Notes under the pieces: generated by a model
Told to the model about the DNA's origin: nothing
Database searches by the model: none
Seen by the model: the letters and a program-made list of their open reading frames with translations, nothing else
DNA from: Candidatus Howiella intestinavium
Lineage (GTDB): Bacteria > Bacillota > Clostridia > Oscillospirales > Acutalibacteraceae
Length of the DNA stretch: 64,000 nt
Assembly (NCBI GenBank): GCA_904420585.1
Contig: CAJFVX010000031.1
Location: forward strand, 1 to 64,000
Direction of reading: 5' to 3'
Program-made: the position numbers and the translations under genes
Shown: in pieces, positions 25,488 to 32,803 of the stretch
Position numbering within the stretch: position 1 is the first letter of the stretch
Layout: every line of letters begins with the position of its first letter

Positions 25488-27707
25488 TTATTCCACATTG
25501 TCCTCCGTGCGGAAGTAGACGGTTATGGTACTGCCGGCCTCCACCTGTTCGCCCGCCGCCACGCTCTGCTGGTAGGATACCGCGCCGCCGCTGGTCAGGG
25601 AGGCGCCGGCAAATTCTACATTCAGATTGGCGTCGGCCGCCGTGACATTCACACCGGCCACGGCCATGCCCGTCAAATCCGGGACGGTGACCATGGTGCT
25701 CTCCCCTGCGCCCTCGGTATACAGTACGACAATACCGTTTTCGGCGATGGACTGATTGCTGGTGGGGACCTGCCGCTCAATGGTCTCGCCCTCTCCCACA
25801 ACCTTGACACGCAAATTGGCGCTCTGGATCTCGGCCTTGGCCTGGGATACGCTCTTGCCCACCACGTCGGGGGGATTGATGGCCATGGTCTCCAGCTCTT
25901 CCTCGGTATACTGGGGCTCCACGCCCATATAGGGCAGGATATCCGCCAGGACCCGGCCGCCTACCGGGGCGGCGATGGTGCCGCCGTATACATTGTCGGC
26001 GTGGGGCTCATCCAGCACCACCAGCACGGCCACCTGCGGGTCGTCCATGGGGGCGATGCCGCAGAAGGAGGAAATGCGCAGCCGCTCGCCGGTGGTATTC
26101 TGCAGCTCCTCGGATACCTTCTGGGAGGTACCCGTCTTGCCGCCTACCCGGTAGCCGGGCACATAGGCGTTGCCGCCGCCCCCCTCGCTGACCACGCTCT
26201 CCAGCAGCTGGCAGAGCAGTTCGGAGGTCTCTTTGGATATGACCTGCCGCTTGCGGACGGTCTCCACCGTCTCCACCACATTGCCGTCCCCGTCCAGAAC
26301 CTGGCTGACCACATGGGGCTGTACCAGATAGCCCCCGTTGACAGCGGCGGCCACCGCTGTGATCAGCTGGATGGGGGTGATGGTAAAGGTCTGGCCGAAG
26401 GAGGTGGAGGCCAGTTCCACCGGACCCATGTTTTCTTCCGAATGGTACATGGAGGTGGCCTCACCCGGCAGGTCGATGCCGGTCTTCTGGGTCAGGCCGA
26501 AGGCGTCGAAATACCGGGAAAAGGTGGATACGCCCAGCAGCTGGCCAAAGGTGATAAAGACCGGATTACAGGAATTCTGGAAGGCCTGGGCCAAGTTTTC
26601 CCCGCCGTGGCCGCTGGTCTTATGGCAGTTGTACCGCTGGCCGGCCACCACGATATAGCCGGGGCAGTTGTAGTGCTGGCTCATGTCGGTGACATGCTCC
26701 TCAATGGCTGCGGCGCCCGTGACCACCTTGAAGACCGAGCCGGGTTCATAGGGGTCGGAGACGGCCTTGTTCCGCCACTGCTTGTTGCGCAGCTCGTTGA
26801 GCTTGGCCGTCCGCTCCTCCCCTTCCAGACCCTCCAGCTTCTGCTGGTCGGCCTCGCTGAGGGTGAAGGGGTCGTTGGGGTTGAAGTCTTCCTTCACGGC
26901 CATGGCCAGAACCTCACCCGTGTTGACGTCCATGACAATGCAGGTGCCCCGGTTGGTTACGTTGTTGTCGATAAGGGCCTGCTCCAGGTACTTCTCGGCC
27001 ACGTGCTGGATATAGGAATCGATGGTCAGCACCAGGGAGTTGCCGGGGGTGGCCTCCACCATCTTTTCGTAGCTGAAGGGCATGTTGGCCCCCCGGGCGT
27101 TCTTGGCTGCCACCATGCGGCCGGGCACGCCCTTGAGTTCGCTCTCATAGTAGGATTCTATGCCGGACAGGCCCTGATTATCGTCCCCCACAAAGCCCAG
27201 GACCACCGAGGCCAGGGAATCGTTGGGATAATACCGCTTGCTGCTTTCGTCCAGCCCGGCCATGGAGCCCAGGCTGTTGTCGGATATGTACGCCCGGATT
27301 TTATCGGCCTCGGGCTTTTCCACCTTCCGTTTGACAATGACATAGCCGTTGGACTTTTCGGTCATGGCGTAGACATCCTCCCGGTCCAGGGAGAGGATTT
27401 CCGAGAAGCCGTCGGCTATGAGATTCTTCTGCTCTTCCGTCTTGATGTTGGTGGGGGTGATGTAAACCGTCCAGACCGTGGCGCTGGTGGCCAGCACATT
27501 CATGTTGCAGTCGTAGATATCCCCTCTGGTGGGGCTCAGTTCGGTATCGTACAGCTGCTGCTCCGCCGCCATGGTCTGATAGTCTTCCGCATCCACAATC
27601 ATCAGCTTGCCCAGCCGGATGGCCGAAACCCCAAAGGTCCCCACCACCAGCGCCAGCATGACAATCAGCATGCGCATCCACATGGATTTCGTCGGCCCCT
27701 TCGCCAT
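25488..27707 (-). CDS. Class B penicillin-binding protein with PASTA domains (SpoVD/PBP2x-like)
   Basis: A 739-residue transpeptidase anchored by one N-terminal helix (about residues 10-32). The dimerisation domain starts at LSPTRGDIYDCNMNVLA. The active site has SVFK (serine 324), a SCN motif (FQNSCNPVF) and KTG (524-526). Two C-terminal PASTA domains follow (about 615-675 and 678-739), which sense peptidoglycan or regulate the enzyme. PASTA domains fit SpoVD (sporulation) or PBP2x (division). The place in the cluster, after ftsL, argues for septal synthesis with FtsW. The start at 27707 follows GAAAGG. Confidence 0.93.
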   Translation of the reverse strand: MAKGPTKSMWMRMLIVMLALVVGTFGVSAIRLGKLMIVDAEDYQTMAAEQQLYDTELSPTRGDIYDCNMNVLATSATVWTVYITPTNIKTEEQKNLIADGFSEILSLDREDVYAMTEKSNGYVIVKRKVEKPEADKIRAYISDNSLGSMAGLDESSKRYYPNDSLASVVLGFVGDDNQGLSGIESYYESELKGVPGRMVAAKNARGANMPFSYEKMVEATPGNSLVLTIDSYIQHVAEKYLEQALIDNNVTNRGTCIVMDVNTGEVLAMAVKEDFNPNDPFTLSEADQQKLEGLEGEERTAKLNELRNKQWRNKAVSDPYEPGSVFKVVTGAAAIEEHVTDMSQHYNCPGYIVVAGQRYNCHKTSGHGGENLAQAFQNSCNPVFITFGQLLGVSTFSRYFDAFGLTQKTGIDLPGEATSMYHSEENMGPVELASTSFGQTFTITPIQLITAVAAAVNGGYLVQPHVVSQVLDGDGNVVETVETVRKRQVISKETSELLCQLLESVVSEGGGGNAYVPGYRVGGKTGTSQKVSEELQNTTGERLRISSFCGIAPMDDPQVAVLVVLDEPHADNVYGGTIAAPVGGRVLADILPYMGVEPQYTEEELETMAINPPDVVGKSVSQAKAEIQSANLRVKVVGEGETIERQVPTSNQSIAENGIVVLYTEGAGESTMVTVPDLTGMAVAGVNVTAADANLNVEFAGASLTSGGAVSYQQSVAAGEQVEAGSTITVYFRTEDNVE

Positions 27708-27755
27708 GTACAACATCCTTTCCGCCCCGTATGGCCCGGGGACATAATGCTGGAA

Positions 27756-27789
27756 ACGAGAGCCATGACGAAACCGCCCTGGCTCTCGT
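27756..27789 (-). other. Hairpin between ftsL and the penicillin-binding protein gene
   Basis: On the minus strand ACGAGAGCC (27789-27781) pairs with GGCTCTCGT (27764-27756), a perfect 9-bp stem followed by TTTCC. It could attenuate or partly terminate transcription inside the cluster, or protect a processed mRNA end. Confidence 0.5.
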
Positions 27790-27836
27790 ATCATTCCCTA
27801 CAAAGTATATTGGGAAATCGGCCGGTCTATGCGCCT

Positions 27837-28313
27837 TTAGTTTTCGGCCGACAAACTTCCCCCGTTTTCTACCACTTCACCCCTGCTGTCCGGGTTGGTG
27901 GTGATGTAATCCACCTGGCCCCGCTCCTTCTTCTGCATGCCCAGCTCCTCGGCGGCCTCCTCGATATTCTTATAGGATACCTTCCGCTCAATTTCCATAA
28001 GCAGCCGGGTTTCCTCGCTCTTCTGCTCATCCAGGGCGGACTGGGCCTTGCCTATTTGGTTGGTGACCTCGTTGACCTCCACCCGCAGATAGATGGAGCC
28101 GCAGAGCATGGCCAGCACCAGCCCCGCCATTAGGAAGCTGGAAATCTTTCCGGCCAGCTGCCTTGCCTCCGCCTTCTTGGCGGCCTGCTTACGGACAGGC
28201 ATTTTCACGATATTGGGCTTCCGGCGGGGCGCTTCCGCCGGCTCCTGCTCCTTGGGCAGGAACATGGAAAAATCGTGGGCTAAGCTATCGTGGGTATATT
28301 CCAGATTGTTCAA
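27837..28313 (-). CDS. ftsL: Cell division protein FtsL-like
   Basis: A 158-residue protein with a basic cytosolic N-terminus, one transmembrane helix (about 57-78) and an extracellular coiled coil (NEVTNQIGKAQSALDEQKSE). This is the FtsL/septum-formation-initiator architecture; sequence conservation in the family is low, so the call rests on architecture and position between rsmH and the class B penicillin-binding protein. The start is TTG at 28313, five bases after AAAGGA. FtsL would bridge DivIB and the septal synthase. Confidence 0.82.
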   Translation of the reverse strand: MNNLEYTHDSLAHDFSMFLPKEQEPAEAPRRKPNIVKMPVRKQAAKKAEARQLAGKISSFLMAGLVLAMLCGSIYLRVEVNEVTNQIGKAQSALDEQKSEETRLLMEIERKVSYKNIEEAAEELGMQKKERGQVDYITTNPDSRGEVVENGGSLSAEN

Positions 28314-28343
28314 TGCCGTCCGTCCTTTCTTATCTCTGTACCC

Positions 28344-29309
28344 TTAGGTATCGTCTTCCTTAATTTTGCGCACCGCCCGCAGCTTGGCACTGCGGCTGCG
28401 CAGGTTTTCCGCCAGTTCCTCGGGCGATGGGGCCGCCGGTTTGCGCAGTACCAGTTCCCCGCGGGGGGTCTTTCCGCAGACGCAGACCGGGAAATCCGGC
28501 GGACATTCGCAGCCCTTGCAGAAGGCGGCGAACCGCTGTTTCACCATCCTGTCCTCCAAAGAATGGAAGGTGATGACGGCCAGCACGCCGCCTACCTTCA
28601 GCCGGCCGAAGGCTGTGTCCAAGCCATCAGACAGGCTGTCCAGTTCCCGGTTGACGGCGATGCGCAGGGCCTGGAAGCACCTGCGGGCGGGATGCCCGTC
28701 CCGCCGGGCCGCTGCCGGAACCGCTTCCCTGATAATCTCGGCCAGCCGGCCGGTGGTGGTCACCGGCTCCTTTTCCCGCTCCCGCAGGATGGCCACGGCA
28801 ATGCGGCCGGCGAATTTCTCTTCCCCGTATTCCCTGAATATGCGGGTCAGTTCTTCGGCCGTCAGGGTATTCACCAAATCGGCTGCAGTGGTCCCCGTTT
28901 TGCTCATGCGCATGTCCAGGGGCGCGTCCCCGTGATAGGAAAAGCCCCGTTCCTTATTGTCCAGCTGAAAGGAGGATACCCCCAAATCCAGCAGCACGCC
29001 GTCCACCTGTCCGACGCCTAGCTCATCCAGCGCCCGGTCCATGTCCCGGAAGTTGCACTGCACCACCTGTGCACAGGGGTAGGCCGCCAGGCGTTGGGCA
29101 GCCGTGCGCACCGCGTCCGGGTCCTGGTCCAGGGCGATGAGCCGGCCCCCGTCCAGGCGGGCGGCTATCCGGGACGCGTGCCCCGCGCCGCCGGCCGTGC
29201 CGTCTACATATATGCCCTCCGGCTTTATGCCCAGGGCCTCCAGGGTTTCATTTAAAAGCACCGGCTTATGGGAAAACGCCAGCGGGGCGTCCGCGGCCTT
29301 GTCCGCCAT
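28344..29309 (-). CDS. rsmH: 16S rRNA (cytosine-1402-N4)-methyltransferase
   Basis: A 321-residue SAM methyltransferase modifying C1402 in the decoding centre of 16S rRNA. It has FSHKPVLLNETLEAL, the SAM loop YVDGTAGGAGHA, LLDLGVSSFQLDNKERGFSY, and ITFHSLEDRMVKQRF near the C-terminus. The start at 29309 follows AAGGAGGCG. It is second in the mraZ-led cluster. Confidence 0.97.
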   Translation of the reverse strand: MADKAADAPLAFSHKPVLLNETLEALGIKPEGIYVDGTAGGAGHASRIAARLDGGRLIALDQDPDAVRTAAQRLAAYPCAQVVQCNFRDMDRALDELGVGQVDGVLLDLGVSSFQLDNKERGFSYHGDAPLDMRMSKTGTTAADLVNTLTAEELTRIFREYGEEKFAGRIAVAILREREKEPVTTTGRLAEIIREAVPAAARRDGHPARRCFQALRIAVNRELDSLSDGLDTAFGRLKVGGVLAVITFHSLEDRMVKQRFAAFCKGCECPPDFPVCVCGKTPRGELVLRKPAAPSPEELAENLRSRSAKLRAVRKIKEDDT

Positions 29310-29324
29310 AGGGAACGCCTCCTT

Positions 29325-29750
29325 TTAAAAATCCAGCTCTTCCATGAGGGCGGCGATGTTTTCGGGCGTATTCTCCGCATTCTCCTCTTCCCACTGGTCC
29401 TTGCTCCAGATTTCCACGTGGTTGGAAACGCCTACAATGGCGGCCGCGCCCTCCAGTTCCGCATACTCCCGCAGCTTTTGGGGAATCAGCACGCGGCCCT
29501 GGGCGTCGCATTCCAGCTCCACGGCGCTGGAATAGATAAACCGGCGGATTTTCCGGGATTTCATGGTGGGCATGGCCTGGATTTTTTCATCCAGCTTCTG
29601 CCACTCCTCAGCCGAATAGACGAAAAGGCAATGGTTGCCGTCAAAGCCCATGCAGACCACAAACCGGTCCCCCAGGCCCTCCCGCAGCTTGGCGGGGATG
29701 AATATCCGGCCCTTTTTATCGATATTATGCCGGAACTCACCGAACAGCAT
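29325..29750 (-). CDS. mraZ: Transcriptional regulator MraZ
   Basis: A 141-residue AbrB-like DNA-binding protein with two tandem MraZ domains, seen as HNIDKKGRIFIPAKLRE and ELECDAQGRVLIPQKLREY, both with the DxxGRxxIP pattern. MraZ usually forms a ring and represses its own division-cluster promoter. The start at 29750 (MLFGEF) follows GGGAGGGAAAGGC. It leads the cluster, and a candidate operator of phased GTGG boxes lies between its promoter and start. Confidence 0.95.
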   Translation of the reverse strand: MLFGEFRHNIDKKGRIFIPAKLREGLGDRFVVCMGFDGNHCLFVYSAEEWQKLDEKIQAMPTMKSRKIRRFIYSSAVELECDAQGRVLIPQKLREYAELEGAAAIVGVSNHVEIWSKDQWEEENAENTPENIAALMEELDF

Positions 29751-29783
29751 TGCCTTTCCCTCCCTTCTGTACTGACGCATCCC

Positions 29784-29818
29784 CCACTTACATGGGATAT
29801 TGCTCCACCCTGCGCCAC
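29784..29818. promoter_or_regulatory. Candidate MraZ operator
   Basis: On the minus strand GTGG boxes occur at 29818-29815, 29808-29805 and 29787-29784. The first two are 10 bp apart and the third 21 bp further, so all face the same side of the helix. The array sits just downstream of the -10 box, fitting autorepression by MraZ, whose known sites are phased GTGG or TGGG repeats. Confidence 0.55.
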
Positions 29819-29828
29819 TTATAGGAAC

Positions 29829-29857
29829 ATTATAGGGGATTTTCCCGGCAATTGCAA
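29829..29857 (-). promoter_or_regulatory. Promoter of the mraZ division cluster
   Basis: On the minus strand TTGCAA (29857-29852), 17-base spacer, TATAAT (29834-29829). Confidence 0.8.
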
Positions 29858-30151
29858 GGGCAGACTAGGACATGACTCCAAGAAAATTTTTCCGGTTTGT
29901 GCCAAAGACTACACATGGCACAAGATGTTGTGGGAAGAGAATAAACGTTCGGATTTTATGGGATAAAAGGCCGGTTATCCGGTGCGCTGCAAGGCGGTGG
30001 TGCAAATTCCCACGATTTTCCCTTCCGTGGGGCGCAGTCCCACAGAAGGGGCGGCCGGCTGTGCAAAGACGATGAAAAAGATTGTACAGGGCAGAGAAAC
30101 AAAAGGCGAGGCAAATGACACTTTATTTACAGAGAGAGGAGATGAACGGTC
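29858..30151. other. Gene-free, hairpin-rich stretch upstream of the lipoprotein gene
   Basis: No gene is visible. TTGTGCCA (29897-29904) pairs with TGGCACAA (29916-29923). An 11-bp stem with one mismatch joins 30021-30031 (CCTTCCGTGGG) to 30039-30049. Together with the 5' part of this gap it may form the promoter and leader of the lipoprotein gene, or an independent small RNA. No clear promoter could be fixed on the plus strand. The lipoprotein ribosome site GAGAGGAG is at about 30133-30140. Confidence 0.4.
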
Positions 30152-30790
30152 ATGCGCAAATTCCTTACTTTATTTCTCATCCTGTGCACCGGCCTGCTTT
30201 CGGCCTGCCAGGCGGCAGGTTCGCCTTCTGCCTCATCGCCTGCTTCAAAAGGACAAGGAGCGGACCAAGGTGGTATTTCTGCTGCATCCACAGCCAGCAC
30301 CGCTTCCCACCCTTTTGCTGCATCCGCCGCATCACATACCGCCGAGGCAGCGGAAGCACAGCAGGAACCCCCGGAATCTTATGAGATGGTCGTATATACA
30401 AACGGCCTGCCCACCGCCGTGGAACCCGGCAGCCGGCAGGCTGAGGAAATTATGCAGGCGGTAACCGCCCTCTGCGAAGGGACAGGGCAAATCGTCCCCC
30501 TGGCGATGCCGGAAGCGCCCGCCGGGCAGGAGGCTGCCGGCCCCATTGAGGAGGCGAAAAATGCTTCCGCCCTGGAAATCTCCTATGGGCAGGACATCAC
30601 CCTTTCTTTTCATCTGGAGCAAACAGAGGGAAATATACAGGCTGAAACCCTGACCTTTGACAGGATGCTTATCGCCCCTGAGCAGCGGCTGGTTTTCCTG
30701 TACGCCGACGGCAGCTACCGAGACGGCCCCATCCGGTTTTATGAGGAAGAGGACTTTGCCGCTGTCCGGGAGCTTTTAGAGAACCCCTGA
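30152..30790 (+). CDS. Lipoprotein of unknown function
   Basis: A 212-residue protein with a lipoprotein signal peptide: basic MRK, a hydrophobic core and the lipobox LSAC, with the lipidated cysteine at residue 19. A Ser/Ala-rich linker (about 20-75) leads to a small alpha/beta domain of about 135 residues with no family I recognise; segments include YEMVVYTNGLPTAVEPGSRQ and RLVFLYADGSYRDGPIRF. It would sit on the outer membrane face. It stands alone between the division cluster and lysA, facing a shared convergent terminator. Function cannot be inferred. Confidence 0.8.
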   Translation: MRKFLTLFLILCTGLLSACQAAGSPSASSPASKGQGADQGGISAASTASTASHPFAASAASHTAEAAEAQQEPPESYEMVVYTNGLPTAVEPGSRQAEEIMQAVTALCEGTGQIVPLAMPEAPAGQEAAGPIEEAKNASALEISYGQDITLSFHLEQTEGNIQAETLTFDRMLIAPEQRLVFLYADGSYRDGPIRFYEEEDFAAVRELLENP

Positions 30791-30815
30791 TTGAAGCAGC
30801 ACACAAAACGCAAAA

Positions 30816-30838
30816 GGGCCGCCCACACCGGGCGGCCC
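30816..30838 (-). terminator. Convergent terminator between lysA and the lipoprotein gene
   Basis: A perfect 9-bp GC-rich stem, GGGCCGCCC at 30816-30824 with GGGCGGCCC at 30830-30838, loop ACACC. Followed by TTTTG on the minus strand, so it is best suited to lysA; the stem may also stop the plus-strand transcript. Confidence 0.85.
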
Positions 30839-30858
30839 CTCATCATTTGCACACTATT

Positions 30859-32151
30859 TTACATATCATTCCGGCAGAGGTCTTCATAGGTCTCGCCCTT
30901 GACGATAACCCGGGCCTCCCCGTCCTTTACCATGACCACCGGCGGCCGGCAAATCCGGTTGTAGTTGCTGGACATGGTGTAGTTATACGCGCCGGTGGCC
31001 AGCACCGCCAGGATGTCCCCCGGCTCGCAGTACTGGATTTTGGTATTCTCCTGAATCAGGTCGCCGCTCTCGCAGCACTTGCCGGCTACCGTCACCGTAA
31101 AGTTCCGGGGCTTGCCGGCCTTGTTGGCCGTGATGACCTCATACCCCGCCTGGTAAAGGGCGTAGCGGGGATTGTCAGTCATGCCGCCGTCGATGGACAC
31201 ATAAGTCCGCACCCCCGGGATATCCTTGACCGCGCCTACGGTATAGAGGGTGATGCCGGCGGGGCCCACGATGGAACGGCCGGGTTCGATATAGATATAG
31301 GGCGTCTCCAGCTTTTCGGCCGCGCAGGTGGCGGCTACCGTACCGGCCACCTTTTCCATAAAGGCATGGTAGGGCTGGGGATGCTCCTCCTCTTTATACC
31401 GGATGCCGAATCCGCCGCCCAGGTTCAGTTCCTTTATCTGGATGCCCTCCTTTTGCAGGCGGGCCATAAAGCGCAGCATGACCTCGGCCGCCAGGCAGAA
31501 GGGGTCCAGCTCAAAAATTTGGGAGCCGATGTGGCAGTGCAGCCCCACAAGCTCCAGGCCGGACAGGGAATGGGCCAGCCGGGCCGCCTCTTCGGCCTCC
31601 CCCGTCTCCAGGGCAAAGCCGAATTTGGAATCGATTTGGCCGGTGCGGATGAAATTGTGGGTGTGGGCGTCGATGCCCGGCTTGATGCGCAGGAACACCC
31701 GCACCCTCCTGCCCATTTCCGCCGCCAGACGGCTGAGGGTATGCAGCTCGGTCATATTGTCGGCCACGATGGTGCCCACGTTCTTCTCCAGAGCCAGCTT
31801 AAGTTCGGCTTCGGTTTTATTGTTGCCGTGGAAAAAGATTTTGTCCGCGGGGAAACCGGCCGCCAGGGCCGTATACAGCTCGCCTCCCGACACCACATCC
31901 GCCCCCATGCCCTCTTCGGCCATGATGCGGTAGATTTCCTTGCAGCAGAAGGCCTTGCTGGCGTATAAGGGCAAACCCTTGCCGCCGTAAAATTCGTCGA
32001 TGGAGGCCTTGTAGCTGCGGCAGGCCTCCCGGATGGCGGTCTCGTCCATAACGTATAGAGGCGTGCCGTAGGCGGCGGCCAAATCCACCGTATCGGCCCC
32101 GCCGATGGTCAGGTGTCCCTTTTCGTTCACGTCCAGGCATGTGCTGATCAT
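30859..32151 (-). CDS. lysA: Diaminopimelate decarboxylase
   Basis: A 430-residue PLP enzyme of the alanine-racemase fold that converts meso-diaminopimelate to L-lysine. The PLP lysine is K66 in YASKAF. Further motifs are GADVVSGGEL, FHGNNKT, GLHCHIGSQIFE, LNLGGGFGIRY, EPGRSIVG and the C-terminal CCESGD with YNYTMSSNYN, which place it in the LysA group rather than ornithine or carboxynorspermidine decarboxylases. The ATG overlaps the engB stop by four bases (ATGA), so the gene depends on translation of engB. It ends the lon-engB-lysA run at a strong terminator. Confidence 0.95.
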   Translation of the reverse strand: MISTCLDVNEKGHLTIGGADTVDLAAAYGTPLYVMDETAIREACRSYKASIDEFYGGKGLPLYASKAFCCKEIYRIMAEEGMGADVVSGGELYTALAAGFPADKIFFHGNNKTEAELKLALEKNVGTIVADNMTELHTLSRLAAEMGRRVRVFLRIKPGIDAHTHNFIRTGQIDSKFGFALETGEAEEAARLAHSLSGLELVGLHCHIGSQIFELDPFCLAAEVMLRFMARLQKEGIQIKELNLGGGFGIRYKEEEHPQPYHAFMEKVAGTVAATCAAEKLETPYIYIEPGRSIVGPAGITLYTVGAVKDIPGVRTYVSIDGGMTDNPRYALYQAGYEVITANKAGKPRNFTVTVAGKCCESGDLIQENTKIQYCEPGDILAVLATGAYNYTMSSNYNRICRPPVVMVKDGEARVIVKGETYEDLCRNDM

Positions 32152-32768
32152 GTGTTTTCCCCCGTTTCCTTCCCATTTTCCTGCCCTCCCGCCGCGGCCT
32201 CCACGGCCGCCCGCAGGGCTTCTACCCCTTCCCCATTGACGGCGGAAAAGGGAATAACCGGCACCGTCGCCGGCAAAAAGGCCAGTTCTTCTTTCAAGGC
32301 CGCCTCTCGGGCCGCCCGCTGGCCTTTATTCAGCTTGTCGCTCTTGGTCAGGGCCACGCATACGGGAAAGCCGCTTTCCAAAAGGAAATGCAGCATGGAC
32401 AGGTCGTCCTCCGTAGGCGGGTGGCGCATATCGACAAGCTGCACCACCAGCCGGATATCCCGGCCGGACTGGAAGTAGTGCTCCATCAGCCCCGCCCAGC
32501 GCAGCTTTTCCGCCCGGGCCACCTTGGCGTAGCCGTACCCCGGCAGGTCGCAGAGCCGGATATGCTCCAGGCGGAAGAAATTGATGGTCACCGTCTTTCC
32601 CGGCTTGGCGCTGACCCGGGCCAGGGCCTTCCGACCCAGCAGTTTATTTAAAAGGGACGATTTGCCCACGTTGGACCGGCCCGAAAAACAGATTTCCGGC
32701 CGGTCGGCGGGGGGCAGCTGCTCGGGCGTCCCATAGGAGGCCTCAAAGGCCACGGTATGGTAATTCAT
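32148..32768 (-). CDS. engB: Ribosome biogenesis GTP-binding protein EngB/YsxC
   Basis: A 206-residue TRAFAC GTPase needed for 50S subunit assembly. It has the P-loop GRSNVGKSSLLN, switch region AKPGKTVTINFF, G3 DLPGYGYAKV, G4 TKSDKLNK and G5 FSAVNGEG. The start at 32768 follows GGGAGGATGACGC. It lies 35 bases after lon; lon-engB adjacency is common in Bacillota. Confidence 0.96.
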   Translation of the reverse strand: MNYHTVAFEASYGTPEQLPPADRPEICFSGRSNVGKSSLLNKLLGRKALARVSAKPGKTVTINFFRLEHIRLCDLPGYGYAKVARAEKLRWAGLMEHYFQSGRDIRLVVQLVDMRHPPTEDDLSMLHFLLESGFPVCVALTKSDKLNKGQRAAREAALKEELAFLPATVPVIPFSAVNGEGVEALRAAVEAAAGGQENGKETGENT

Positions 32769-32803
32769 GCGTCATCCTCCCTTCCGTCTTGCCTGTGCCC
32801 GCC

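Noticed and set aside
29980-30055. Cobalamin riboswitch-like GGTGCAAATTCC segment
   Set aside because: The remaining conserved parts (GGGAA core and CCCGCNACTGT box) are missing or badly spaced, and the downstream gene is an unknown lipoprotein.
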